DNA of 31,123 bases from JAFIEN01 sp051859505. GTDB lineage: Bacteria > Pseudomonadota > Alphaproteobacteria > Rhodobacterales > Rhodobacteraceae. This document shows, in pieces, positions 7,347 through 15,801 of this stretch. Each line of letters opens with the position of its first letter. The first letter of the stretch is position 1. Made by a program: the position numbers and the translations under genes. The notes under the pieces were generated by a model. It saw nothing but the letters and a program-made list of their open reading frames with translations, searched no databases and had not been told where the DNA came from. The stretch spans positions 1 through 31,123 of the forward strand of contig JBHYFN010000043.1 in NCBI GenBank assembly GCA_051859505.1. The letters are read 5' to 3'.

Positions 7347-9758
7347 ATGCAGACCCATGCGAAGGTGGTCATCGTCGGCGGCGGCATGATGGGGGTGGGG
7401 CTGGCCTATCACCTGGCCGAGGCGGGCTGGACCGATGTCCTGCTGATCGAGAAGGGCGAGTTGACCAGCGGCTCGACCTGGCATGCCGCGGGGCAGTGCC
7501 CGTCCTTCATCGGCAATTACAACATGGCCAAGGTCCATCACTACGGCAACACGCTCTATCCCCGGCTCGAGGCGCTGACCGGCCATCCGACCGGCTGGCA
7601 CGGCTGCGGCGGCATCCGGCTGGCGACGACAGAGGAAGAGGTGGACTGGTTCCGCCATGTGGCCGGATTTGCCGCCAATGTGGGCTTCGAGATGGAGATC
7701 ATCGGCCCCGACCGCATCCGCGAGCTGAACCCCTGGCTGCAGGTCGACGGCATCCTTGCGGGCGCGCATACCACGATGGACGGGCATGTCGATCCGGCAA
7801 GCGCCTGCAACTCCATGGCCGCGGGCGCGCGGGCGATGGGCGCCACGATCCAGCGCCACACCCGCGTGACCGGCATCACCCGGCTGCCCTCGGGCGAATT
7901 CCGGGTTGCGACGGAGAAGGGCGATGTGACCTGCGAACATGTGGTCAATGCCGCCGGCTGCTATGCGCGCGAGGTGGGGAAATGGCTGGGCGTGGACACG
8001 CCGATCACCAATATGGAGCATCAGTATCTGGTGACCGAGCCGCTGGCGGAATTCGCCGACAGCACGGTCGAGCTGCCGGTCATGCGCGATCCGGCGACGG
8101 CGGGCTATTACCGGCAGGAACAGAAGGCGGGGCTGGTCGGCATCTATGAACATACCGGCGCGCGCGAGGCCTGGGCCGCGCGGGGTGGCTGGCCGGAATG
8201 GACAAGCGAGAACGAGCTGTTCGAGGGCGATCTGGACCGGATCTATCCCTGGCTGGAAAAGGCGCTTGATCGGATGCCGATCTTTGCCAATGCGGGGATC
8301 AAGCGGATCATCAACGGCGCCATTCCGCATACGCCCGACGGCAACCCTCTGGTCGGGCCGATGCCCGGGGTGGCGAATGCGTGGCAGTGTTGCGGCTCGT
8401 CCATCGGGATCGCGCAGGGGGCGGGGTGTGGCAAGTTCCTCGCCCAGTGGATGATTCATGGCGATGCCGAGATCAACATGGGCGGCCTCGATCCGCGCCG
8501 GTTCGGGGTGTGGGCCGATCAGGATTACACGCGGGCCAAGAGTTTCGACGATTACCACAACATGTTCGAAACCCCCCTCCCGGGGCGCGAGATCCACGCC
8601 GGCCGCCCCGTCCGCGCCACACCGCTCTACGAGGTGCTGAAGGCCAGGGGCGCGGTGATGACCGAGGTGCATGGCTGGGAGCGGCCCAAGTATTTCGCGC
8701 CCGAAGGGTTCACCGAGAAGCTCCAGTTCCGCCGCACCAATACCTTTGATCTGGTCGCCGCCGAGGCCCTTGCCGTGCGCGAGCGGGTGGGGATCATGGA
8801 TCTGTCGAGCTTTGCCAAATTCGACGTGACCGGCCCGGGGGCCGAAGCGGCGCTCGACCGGCTGACCGCCAACCGCCTGCCGAAGAAGCTGGACGGGATC
8901 GGGCTGACGCATGTCCTGTCGGACAATGGCCGCATCCTTGGCGAATGGACGATCACCCGGCTGGGGCCCGAGCGGTTCTACATCCTGACTGGCGCCGGGG
9001 CCGAGGTGCAGGCGGGCGACGATCTGGCCACCATCGCCGGGCCGGATGTGACTGTGACCAATGTGACCGACAGCTTCGGCATGCTGCTGGTCGCCGGCCC
9101 GAAGGCGCGCGAGGTGCTGGCGGGGCTGACCGATGCCGACCTTTCGAACGCGGGGTTCCGCTGGCTCTCGGCGCAAGAGATCACGCTGGCCGGTGTTCCC
9201 GTCCGTGCGCTGCGGGTGACCTACGTGGGCGAGCTGGGGTGGGAGATTCATGCGCCGATGGGCGACCTTGCCCGGCTTTACGCGGCGATATGGGCGGCGG
9301 GCGCGGCGCATGGCATTGCAGATTTCGGGGTGCAGGCGGTGAATTCCCTGCGGATGGAGAAGGGCTATCGCGGCTACGGGTCGGAACTGACCAACGAGAT
9401 CACCCTGATCGAGGCCGATTGCACCCGCTTCTACGCCCCCGACAAGGGCGATTTCCGCGGCCGCGCCGCGACCGAGGCGGTGCGGGCTGGCGGGATCACG
9501 ACCGGCCTTGTCTATGCCGAGGTCGCCGCCACCGATTGCGACATTCACGGCGGCGAGGCGGTGATGCAGGGCGATCGCGTGGTGGGCGTCTGCACCTCGG
9601 GCGGCTATGGCCATGCGACGGGGAAAAGCCTGACCTTCGCCTATCTGGAACCCGGCGCGACAGAGGGGCTGGAAGTGGTGATCCTGGGCGAGCGGCGCGG
9701 CCTCACGATCCTGCCCGAACCCGCCTGGGATCCGGCGAACGCGCGGCAAAGGGCCTAG
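7347..9758 (+). CDS. FAD-dependent dimethylglycine/sarcosine dehydrogenase-like protein with GcvT domain
   Basis: 803 residues: an N-terminal DAO-type FAD domain (VIVGGGMMG at 8-16), then a C-terminal GcvT/aminomethyltransferase domain from about residue 425 to the end. His46 in TSGSTWHAAG corresponds to the residue that binds FAD covalently in dimethylglycine and sarcosine dehydrogenases. Family members oxidise an N-methyl group and pass the C1 unit to tetrahydrofolate. The ATG at 7347 is chosen over a GTG at 7332 because AAGGAGGGG (7335-7343) lies just upstream. It follows the MttB-type gene closely, consistent with stepwise demethylation of a methylated amine. The exact substrate is not determined. 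Confidence 0.9.
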   Translation: MQTHAKVVIVGGGMMGVGLAYHLAEAGWTDVLLIEKGELTSGSTWHAAGQCPSFIGNYNMAKVHHYGNTLYPRLEALTGHPTGWHGCGGIRLATTEEEVDWFRHVAGFAANVGFEMEIIGPDRIRELNPWLQVDGILAGAHTTMDGHVDPASACNSMAAGARAMGATIQRHTRVTGITRLPSGEFRVATEKGDVTCEHVVNAAGCYAREVGKWLGVDTPITNMEHQYLVTEPLAEFADSTVELPVMRDPATAGYYRQEQKAGLVGIYEHTGAREAWAARGGWPEWTSENELFEGDLDRIYPWLEKALDRMPIFANAGIKRIINGAIPHTPDGNPLVGPMPGVANAWQCCGSSIGIAQGAGCGKFLAQWMIHGDAEINMGGLDPRRFGVWADQDYTRAKSFDDYHNMFETPLPGREIHAGRPVRATPLYEVLKARGAVMTEVHGWERPKYFAPEGFTEKLQFRRTNTFDLVAAEALAVRERVGIMDLSSFAKFDVTGPGAEAALDRLTANRLPKKLDGIGLTHVLSDNGRILGEWTITRLGPERFYILTGAGAEVQAGDDLATIAGPDVTVTNVTDSFGMLLVAGPKAREVLAGLTDADLSNAGFRWLSAQEITLAGVPVRALRVTYVGELGWEIHAPMGDLARLYAAIWAAGAAHGIADFGVQAVNSLRMEKGYRGYGSELTNEITLIEADCTRFYAPDKGDFRGRAATEAVRAGGITTGLVYAEVAATDCDIHGGEAVMQGDRVVGVCTSGGYGHATGKSLTFAYLEPGATEGLEVVILGERRGLTILPEPAWDPANARQRA

Positions 9759-9784
9759 GCGGGCGGAGGGGAGGCACGACAGGA

Positions 9785-10906
9785 ATGACCACACCGGCCC
9801 CCGGACGCCTTGCCCCGATCAAGGGCCAGCCAAGCATGAAAGCCGTCGTCACCACCGGGAACGGCGGCTATGACCGGCTGCTTTACTGCGACGCCCTCCG
9901 CCCCGTGCCCGGCCCCCACGAGGTGCTGATCGAGGTGCGCGCCGCGGGCATGAACAATACCGAGATCAACACGCGGCTGGGGTGGTATTCCTCCTCGGTC
10001 AGGACCGGCACCGAGGATGCGGCCGAGGCGCAGGAGATCGCCCCCACCGGCAAGGCCGACGGCGGCTGGAACGCGGCGACGCCCTTCCCCTTCATCCAGG
10101 GAACCGATTGCTGCGGGATCGTCGTCGAGGCGGGACGCGCGGTCGCGCCGGGTCTGCTGGGGCGGCGCGTCCTTGTCCGGGCCTGCATGCGGCCCGAAGG
10201 TTTCGCCTCGCCCGAGAACATCTGGATGGGCTCGGATTTCGACGGCGCCTTTGCCCAGTTCGTCAAGGTGCCGGCCTCCGAGGCCTTCCCGGTGGATTGC
10301 GGCTGGAGCGATGCCGAGCTGGCCACCCTCCCCTGCGCCTATGGCACGGCCGAGAACATGATCCACCGCGCCGGCGTGGGCGCGGGGATGCGGGTGCTTG
10401 TGGCCGGGGCCTCGGGCGGGGTGGGATCGGCGGCGGTGCAACTGGCAAAGCGGCGCGGGGCGCAGGTGATCGGGATCACGACGCCGTCGAAGGCGGCCGA
10501 GGTGCGGGCGGTCGGTGCGGATGAGATCCTTGAACGTGGCGCGGATCCGGCGGGGGTTCTGGGCGCCGGGTCGGTCGATGTCGTGGTCGACAATGTCGCC
10601 GGGCCGGCGTTCGGCGCGATGCTGCAGGTTCTGCGCCGCGGCGGGGCCTATGTCACCTCGGGCGCGATCGGCGGGCCGCTGGTCGAGCTGGACATGCGGG
10701 TGCTGTACCTCAAGGATCTGCGGCTGATCGGCTGCACGGGTTGGGACGCGCCGGTCTTTCCCAACCTGATCGGCTATGTCGAACGCGGCGAGATCCGCCC
10801 GCTTCTGGCCCGCAGCTGGCCGCTTGAGAAGATCGCCGAGGCGCAGCGGGAGTTCCTGACGAAATCGCATGTCGGCAATTTCGTCCTGATCCCGCCGGAG
10901 GTGTGA
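9785..10906 (+). CDS. MDR-superfamily NAD(P)-dependent oxidoreductase (alcohol dehydrogenase/quinone reductase type)
   Basis: A 373-residue medium-chain dehydrogenase/reductase: N-terminal GroES-like domain (HEVLIEVRAAGMNNTEIN, later QGTDCCGIVVEAG), then a Rossmann domain with VLVAGASGGVGSAAVQLA. The cysteine-rich structural zinc loop of classical alcohol dehydrogenases is not evident, pointing to a zinc-poor quinone-reductase or enoyl-reductase-like member. An internal insert (residues about 55-85) lengthens the first domain. GGGGAGG lies 10 nt upstream of the ATG, and the gene follows the dehydrogenase after 26 nt, so it is probably the last gene of the C1 operon. Confidence 0.84.
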   Translation: MTTPAPGRLAPIKGQPSMKAVVTTGNGGYDRLLYCDALRPVPGPHEVLIEVRAAGMNNTEINTRLGWYSSSVRTGTEDAAEAQEIAPTGKADGGWNAATPFPFIQGTDCCGIVVEAGRAVAPGLLGRRVLVRACMRPEGFASPENIWMGSDFDGAFAQFVKVPASEAFPVDCGWSDAELATLPCAYGTAENMIHRAGVGAGMRVLVAGASGGVGSAAVQLAKRRGAQVIGITTPSKAAEVRAVGADEILERGADPAGVLGAGSVDVVVDNVAGPAFGAMLQVLRRGGAYVTSGAIGGPLVELDMRVLYLKDLRLIGCTGWDAPVFPNLIGYVERGEIRPLLARSWPLEKIAEAQREFLTKSHVGNFVLIPPEV

Positions 10907-10920
10907 GGCGCCGCGGCGCC
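10907..10920. terminator. short GC palindrome between convergent genes
   Basis: GGCGCC-GC-GGCGCC is a perfect 14-bp palindrome filling most of the 18-nt gap between two converging stop codons. It could act as a short bidirectional hairpin. There is no T-tract on either side, so a terminator role is only suggested. Confidence 0.35.
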
Positions 10921-10924
10921 GGGC

Positions 10925-11695
10925 CTAGCTTCGATACTCCGGTTCCTCGCGGTCGAGGATGGCGCGGACCTGGGCCATGTGGTCGATCGAGAGCTGGCCG
11001 TAATTGTCCCAGTCTTCGGCGGTCTGGCGGGCCACATGTTCGGGCGCGATGCGCAGCGGGCGGCCGGTTGACAGGGCAAGGATCTGCGTCTCGGCCGCGC
11101 GTTCGAAATAATACATCGTATCAAAGGCATCGGCCACGGTGGGGGCGGCGACAAGGACGCCGTGATTGCCCATCAGGAGCACTTTCTTTTCGCCCAGAAC
11201 GGCGGCCAGACGGTCGCCCTCGTTGTCGGACAGGGCCATGCCGCCGAAACCGTCATCCACCGCGACACGGTCGTAAAACCGCATCGTGTTCTGGTCGATG
11301 GGCAGCATCGTGCTGTCGGCGAGCGCCGCAAGCGCCGTGGTATAGCGCGGGTGCAGGTGCATCAGGCAGCGGGCATGGGGCAGGCGTTGGTGGATGCGGG
11401 AATGGATGAACCAGGCGGTCGGGTCGGGCGCGTCGGGGCGGTTCATCGCCTCGGTATCATCGGCGTTCAGAAGCTGCAGGTCGGACGCCTTGATCCGCGC
11501 GAAATGGATCCCGCGCGGGTTCATCAGGAACTGCTTGCCGTCCTCCGAGGTCGCCACGCTGAAATGGTTGGCCACGCTTTCATGCATCCCCAGCCGCGCG
11601 AACCAGCGGAAGGCGGCGGTCAGATCCAGGCGGAGCGTTTCGATATCCGGCGCCGCGACCGGCTTGCCGCGGGTCAGCTCTGTCACCTTGTTCAT
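10925..11695 (-). CDS. class II aldolase/adducin family protein
   Basis: A 256-residue class II aldolase/adducin-fold protein. The zinc ligands are His113 and His115 (LMHLHPRY) and His178 (MGNHGVL). In fuculose-phosphate aldolase the acid/base Glu sits in a PSSEW motif; here the matching stretch is DPTAW, so that Glu is replaced by Ala (about residue 94). The protein is therefore likely an adducin-like member with another chemistry (decarboxylase, dehydratase or isomerase) or an uncharacterised aldolase. It faces the MDR gene tail to tail, and its upstream neighbour is transcribed away from it, so it appears to be a single-gene unit. Confidence 0.86.
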   Translation of the reverse strand: MNKVTELTRGKPVAAPDIETLRLDLTAAFRWFARLGMHESVANHFSVATSEDGKQFLMNPRGIHFARIKASDLQLLNADDTEAMNRPDAPDPTAWFIHSRIHQRLPHARCLMHLHPRYTTALAALADSTMLPIDQNTMRFYDRVAVDDGFGGMALSDNEGDRLAAVLGEKKVLLMGNHGVLVAAPTVADAFDTMYYFERAAETQILALSTGRPLRIAPEHVARQTAEDWDNYGQLSIDHMAQVRAILDREEPEYRS

Positions 11696-11863
11696 CGGTC
11701 TGGTCCTTCGCTCTGCGGGGGTCCGGGGCAGCCTAGCACGGGGGCGGGGCGGCGGTGCAAGGCTTTCCGGCCAGAGCCTGGGCCAGGCTTTCTGCCGCGG
11801 GGCGGTTTACCTTGGCCGGCGGCGGCCTAACTCCCCCGGGTGCGGAAGCGAAAGGATCGGCCC

Positions 11864-12634
11864 ATGACCAGGAAGGAACGTCCTGTTGTGCTTGTCATGG
11901 GCAGTGCGCCCGATGCGGTGCGGGCGGAAGGGTTCGACCGGGGGCTCTTCGACCATATCGTCGCGATCAACAACGCCTGGCGGGTGCGGCCCGATTGGGA
12001 TTGGCTGGTCCATGCCGGTGATTTCCCCGCCGACCGGATGCCCGAGGCGACCGCGCCGGGCCAGCAGATCCGCAGCTTTGAGGATTACGTGCCGGCGCAG
12101 AACGATTTTGGCGGCTTCGTCTATGCCGGGGGGACGATGGCCTTTACCGCGGCCTATTGGGCGCTGGCGCGGCTCCGCCCCCGGGTTCTGGGCTTCATCG
12201 GCTGCGACATGATCTATCCGACCAGCGGACCCAGCCATTTCTATGGCGTCGGCACGCCCGATCCCCTGCGCGAGGATATCACGCTGCAAAGCCTCGAGGC
12301 GAAGGCGGCGCGGCTTGAGATCCTGGCCGCACGCGAGGGCTGTGCCTGTGTGAACCTGTCGGATGCGCCCCGGTCGCGGCTGGTGTTCCGCCGCGCCCGG
12401 GCCGAGGCGCAGGGCCTTGCCGCCCTGACCCCGCGGGAGTTTGGCGCGCCCGAGGTGGAGGCGGCGCTGCGGCGCGAGGCGGAGCTGGCCTATATGGTGC
12501 CGACCGGGGATTACTGGAACCATCTTGACGGGATCGACCCGGCCGAGTTGCGCGGGATTGATGCGCTTTGGTCGGAGGCGCATGGGACAGCCGGGGCGCA
12601 GACCGAAGCCACCGCCCTGAAGGCCGCGGGCTAG
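11864..12634 (+). CDS. hypothetical protein, DUF115/sialyltransferase-like Rossmann fold
   Basis: A 256-residue protein with a nucleotide-binding-like start (VVLVMGSAPDAV), INNAWRVRPDWDW, a central GGTMAFTAAYWAL and GFIGCDMIYP. This order recalls DUF115 (MptE-like, motility-associated factor) and GT42-type sialyltransferases, but I cannot place it firmly. There is no signal peptide or membrane helix. ATG 11864 is chosen because AAAGGA (11851-11856) lies 7 nt upstream; a GTG at 11840 lacks a site. Its TAG shares the bases CTAG with the stop of the small gene on the other strand. Confidence 0.65.
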   Translation: MTRKERPVVLVMGSAPDAVRAEGFDRGLFDHIVAINNAWRVRPDWDWLVHAGDFPADRMPEATAPGQQIRSFEDYVPAQNDFGGFVYAGGTMAFTAAYWALARLRPRVLGFIGCDMIYPTSGPSHFYGVGTPDPLREDITLQSLEAKAARLEILAAREGCACVNLSDAPRSRLVFRRARAEAQGLAALTPREFGAPEVEAALRREAELAYMVPTGDYWNHLDGIDPAELRGIDALWSEAHGTAGAQTEATALKAAG

Positions 12635-12804
12635 GGCCCGAGGGCAAGGCTGAGCGCGAGCGACAGCAGACCAAGCCAGAACGCCACGGAGACGAGGGCC
12701 GCGAGGGGGAAGCGTCTTTGCCGTGCGATCAACCGCGCCTCGCGTTCGGGATCGGCAAGGGCGCAGAAGCGGCGGTGAATTGCGGCATGGCGCGGGTCGT
12801 GCAT
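12631..12804 (-). CDS. 57-residue single-pass membrane protein
   Basis: A small gene read on the minus strand from ATG 12804 to TAG 12631. A very strong ribosome site, GGAGGAGG (minus strand of 12812-12819), lies 7 nt upstream. The product begins MHDPRHAAIHRRFCALADPE, has a basic stretch (REARLIARQRRF) and then one hydrophobic helix (about residues 33-55, PLAALVSVAFWLGLLSLALS). A basic cytoplasmic N-terminus followed by one helix suggests an N-in inner-membrane protein. It follows the KDG kinase gene by 62 nt on the same strand. I do not recognise a family. Confidence 0.7.
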   Translation of the reverse strand: MHDPRHAAIHRRFCALADPEREARLIARQRRFPLAALVSVAFWLGLLSLALSLALGP

Positions 12805-12837
12805 GGCGGGGCCTCCTCCGGTCGGGGTTCCGGGGGG

Positions 12838-12863
12838 AGCCTTGCACGAGAGAGGTTAAGGCT
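12838..12863 (-). terminator. possible weak hairpin after the KDG kinase gene
   Basis: AGCCTT (12838-12843) and AAGGCT (12858-12863) are reverse complements with a 14-nt loop, just past the kinase stop codon. There is no T-tract, so it may only attenuate transcription before the small membrane gene. Confidence 0.25.
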
Positions 12864-12866
12864 GCC

Positions 12867-13790
12867 CTAAGCGGCGGGGGCCGGCATATCCGCCCGCGCG
12901 ATCAGCGCGCCGTGATGGGCGATCACTTGCAGGGCCAGCGCGTGGCCGGCGCGGGCGGCCTCTTGCGGGGTCTGGCCCGAAAGCCGCGCGGCAAGGTAGC
13001 CCGCGTTGAAACTGTCGCCCGCGCCCGAGGTGTCGACCACCGTTTCGGCCCTGGGCAGGGCGGGCAGGTCGAGCAGGTCGCCCTGCCAGAGCATCGGCCC
13101 GGCCGCAGCCCTTTTGAGCGCGATCTCCTCGACCCCGCAGGCGGCAATGCGGGCGATCACGGCGGCCGCATCCTCGCCGGGATAGAGCGCCTGTTCGTCG
13201 TCGCAAGAGGGCAGGGCGATCGAACAGACCCGCCACATCGCATCGAAAGCCGCGCGGGCGGTTTCGGCATCGGGCCAGAGCCGGGGCCGGTAGTTGGTGT
13301 CGAACACGATCCGGGCGCCCTTGGCCCGCAGATCGCCCAGATGCGCGACAAGGGCTGCGCGCACCTCGGGCGGCAGGATCGCCAGCGTGATGCCCGAGAC
13401 ATAGATCACCCCGAAGGCGTCCAGATCCTCGAGCCCGGCTCCGATGCCGGAAAACAGCGTCCGCGCCGCCGAGGATTCGCGCCAGTAGCGGAAGGACCGT
13501 TCGCCCTTGTCGTCGATCTCGATCGAATAGAGGCCGGGCAGGCGGGTTTCGTGCCGGCCCACAAGGCTCGCGTCGATGCCCTCGTCGCCGAACATGGCGA
13601 TCATCCGGGTCGAGAAGGCATCGGTTCCAAGGTTGGTCACATAGGCCGCATCCTGCCCCAGCCGCGCCAGATAGGCGGCGGTGTTCAGCGTGTCGCCGGC
13701 GAAACCCACCGTGGCCTGCCCGGCATCAAGGTCGATCCGGCTGAGTTCGATCATGCATTCGCCGACACAGGCGATCCTTGGCGCGGGCAT
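12867..13790 (-). CDS. kdgK: 2-dehydro-3-deoxygluconokinase (PfkB family)
   Basis: A 307-residue PfkB/ribokinase-family kinase. It starts with GECMIELS, has GFAGDTLNTAAYLARLG at about 29-45 and the PfkB signature DTSGAGDSFNAGYLAARL at 253-270, with Asp259 as catalytic base. The GECMIEL and GDTLNTA features are characteristic of KDG kinases, which phosphorylate 2-keto-3-deoxygluconate to KDPG for cleavage by KDPG aldolase in hexuronate/Entner-Doudoroff metabolism. It is divergent from a GntR regulator across a 133-nt spacer, so regulation by that protein is likely. A broader sugar-acid kinase role is possible. Confidence 0.88.
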   Translation of the reverse strand: MPAPRIACVGECMIELSRIDLDAGQATVGFAGDTLNTAAYLARLGQDAAYVTNLGTDAFSTRMIAMFGDEGIDASLVGRHETRLPGLYSIEIDDKGERSFRYWRESSAARTLFSGIGAGLEDLDAFGVIYVSGITLAILPPEVRAALVAHLGDLRAKGARIVFDTNYRPRLWPDAETARAAFDAMWRVCSIALPSCDDEQALYPGEDAAAVIARIAACGVEEIALKRAAAGPMLWQGDLLDLPALPRAETVVDTSGAGDSFNAGYLAARLSGQTPQEAARAGHALALQVIAHHGALIARADMPAPAA

Positions 13791-13811
13791 GGCGGCTTTC
13801 CCCTTGGGCGA

Positions 13812-13883
13812 CGTTGCGAAAATGTCTAATGGGCGCGGCGGGTGCGCGCAATCGCCCTTGCCGGCGGCAAGGCGTTGCGAAAA
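13812..13883. promoter_or_regulatory. divergent kdgK/gntR spacer with repeated CGTTGCGAAAA
   Basis: The 11-mer CGTTGCGAAAA occurs twice as a direct repeat (13812-13822 and 13873-13883), 61 nt apart start to start, inside the 133-nt divergent spacer. Such spaced copies suggest a binding site for a regulator acting on both genes. Confidence 0.42.
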
Positions 13884-13923
13884 GGTGCGGCCGAACCAGA
13901 GGACGGCGACACCGGCAGGACAG

Positions 13924-14574
13924 ATGAAACCGTGGGAAGAGACAGAGGGTTACATCCTGTTCTGCGAGGCGATGCGGCGGGGCGATCTGCAACCCGGACA
14001 GCAGTTGACGCAGAACGAGCTTTGCGCGGTGCTGGGCCTGTCGCTGACCCCTTTGCGCGAGACTCTGGTGCTGTTGCAGGCCTATGGCCTGGTGACGGTG
14101 CGGCCGCGCACCGGCATTCAGGTGATCTACCCCGATGTACGTTTCATCCGCGAGAATTTCCAGTTCCGCATCCTGATCGAGACCCACGCCCTTGACCGGC
14201 TGATCCAGTCCGACGCGGGCGCCTGGGTGGCCGAGATGGCCGCCAGTCACGAGCGATGCCATCAGGCGCTTGCCGAAACGGGTGATGCGGACCGGGCGAT
14301 CTCCGACTTCCTGCAGCTTGACCGGCGGTTTCATGCGGAACTGGTCGACATTCTGGGCAATGCCGCGATTGCCGGGCAGCATCGGCGGCTGCTCGACAAT
14401 ATCAGCCTTGTCCGGCTGACCCACAAGAAACTGCCCGTCCGGGTGCAGCTGCTTGAGGCGGCGACCGAGCATCTTGCCATCCTTGACGCCTTGCAGCGGG
14501 GCGAAAAGGCCGAGGCGGTCGCCGCGCTCGAGGCGCATTTCATGGGCTCGACCCATCGGCTTTTCGCCTGCTGA
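13924..14574 (+). CDS. GntR-family transcriptional regulator (FCD type)
   Basis: A 216-residue FadR-subfamily regulator. The N-terminal winged helix holds LQPGQQLTQNELCAVLGLSL and TPLRETLVLLQAYGLV, followed by RPRTGIQVI. The all-helical FCD effector domain includes FRILIETHALDR, DRRFHAELV and a final EAHFMGSTHRLF. Its divergent position next to the KDG kinase gene suggests control of sugar-acid catabolism by a sugar-acid effector. ATG 13924 is preferred because the homologous region starts there. Only a weak AGGA lies upstream, and spacing is short, so the start is less certain than the fold. Confidence 0.85.
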   Translation: MKPWEETEGYILFCEAMRRGDLQPGQQLTQNELCAVLGLSLTPLRETLVLLQAYGLVTVRPRTGIQVIYPDVRFIRENFQFRILIETHALDRLIQSDAGAWVAEMAASHERCHQALAETGDADRAISDFLQLDRRFHAELVDILGNAAIAGQHRRLLDNISLVRLTHKKLPVRVQLLEAATEHLAILDALQRGEKAEAVAALEAHFMGSTHRLFAC

Positions 14575-14583
14575 GGGCGGGCC

Positions 14584-15660
14584 TTACGTCAGCGCGGTCC
14601 AGATCCGGTAGCGCCCCTGCCCGGTGATCTCGCGCGCCAAACCGCGGCGGCACAGCAGATCGAGGTTGCGCTGGACGCTGGCGCGGCTGGCGCCGGTCAG
14701 CTTTTCGGCCATCGGCGCGGTCAGCATCGGCCAGGCGGTCAGCGCCGCGACCAGAAGGGCGGGAGTGCGGCCCGACAGATCGGCGATGGCGCGGGTCGCC
14801 CGGTCCTGCCAGGCCTGCAGGCGGTCAAGCTCAAGGAGGGCGGCCAGCGTCGCGGCCTCGGCCCCTTCCAGCCAGCGGGCGAGACGGTCCCCGACCGATC
14901 CGGTGGCGCGGGCGGCGGGAAAGCCTGCCGCGGCGAGGGGCAGGAACAGCGCCCCGCCCCGGCCGGGGGCGGCGGCGCTGCGGGCGGCAAGGACGGCGGC
15001 CTCGATCTGATGCGCGGCCTCGCCTTCGCCCAGCAGGCGCCAGGCCTGAAACAGGGCGGCGGCGCGGGTGAAGGGATGCAGGCCCGCGAGCCGGGCCGAG
15101 AGGTCGGCCAGATCGGCGACGGCTTCGGGCGGGGCCTCGTTGCCCGAGGCGCGGCCCAGAAAGGCGGCAAGTCCCGCCTCCGGGCCCGTCTCTGGCCCCG
15201 ACTCTGGCCCCGGCCCGCCACCCAGCCGGCGCAGGGCCCAGCCCGCCCGCGAAAGGGCCAGCGGATCCTCTTGCGCGCCCGAAAGCCGAAGCGCGGACCA
15301 GAGCGCCAGCCTGTCGTTCGAAATCCGGTCGCCGATCCACCAGCTAAGCTCGACCGCCTCGGTCAGCGCCAGCCGGTGCCGCCAGCCATCGGGCGCGCGG
15401 CGCAGGCGTTCGTCCAGCGCGCCAAAGAGAACCGCCACCCCGGCCAGGGCCTGCGCCTGCGCCGCCTCGGCTTTGCGCCATTCCGAAAGGTCGAACAGCA
15501 GCCGCCCGCCCGACCGGGGCAGGGGCGGCAGGGCGGGATGAGGATCTTTGTCGCCCTCTTCGTCGGGGCCGGGAAGGAACCACAGATCCTCTTCCTGCGG
15601 CGCCGCGTCATAGGGGCCGGGCCATGCAAGGCCGTCGGGATCTGCGGGGGGGCGTGCCAT
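14584..15660 (-). CDS. winged-helix protein of unknown function (resembles DUF1612 proteins)
   Basis: A 358-residue protein. After a Pro-rich N-terminus it has LLFDLSEWRKAEAAQAQALAG-type helices, then ALDERLRR and ELSWWIGDRISNDRL, followed by a long Ala/Leu-rich helical middle. The C-terminus is a winged helix (PMLTAPMAEKLTGASRASVQ, then NLDLLCRRGLAREITG). This order resembles proteins carrying DUF1612 plus a C-terminal HTH that are common in rhizobial and rhodobacterial replicons; I am not certain of the family. It probably binds DNA. It is divergent from ftsH over 141 nt, in which I see no clear promoter. Confidence 0.62.
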   Translation of the reverse strand: MARPPADPDGLAWPGPYDAAPQEEDLWFLPGPDEEGDKDPHPALPPLPRSGGRLLFDLSEWRKAEAAQAQALAGVAVLFGALDERLRRAPDGWRHRLALTEAVELSWWIGDRISNDRLALWSALRLSGAQEDPLALSRAGWALRRLGGGPGPESGPETGPEAGLAAFLGRASGNEAPPEAVADLADLSARLAGLHPFTRAAALFQAWRLLGEGEAAHQIEAAVLAARSAAAPGRGGALFLPLAAAGFPAARATGSVGDRLARWLEGAEAATLAALLELDRLQAWQDRATRAIADLSGRTPALLVAALTAWPMLTAPMAEKLTGASRASVQRNLDLLCRRGLAREITGQGRYRIWTALT

Positions 15661-15801
15661 GGGGCGATCCTAGGACGCGGCGCGGGGCGGCCCAAGGTGA
15701 AATCGTGCGGGGGGCGCGGTGGGCTTGATCTGGGTCATCCACGCGCGCCCGCCGCCCGGCTAGGGTTGGTGGCGCGGCATGAGGCCGGCGGCGGGGAGAG
15801 C

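Noticed and set aside
7281..9794. Long open frame on the minus strand (837 codons)
   Set aside because: It lies antisense to the FAD/GcvT dehydrogenase, has an Arg/Pro/His-rich composition typical of GC-rich shadows and no recognisable domain.
15010..15801. N-terminal extension of the ftsH frame
   Set aside because: It overlaps the divergent gene antisense; the true FtsH start with a ribosome site is at 15802.
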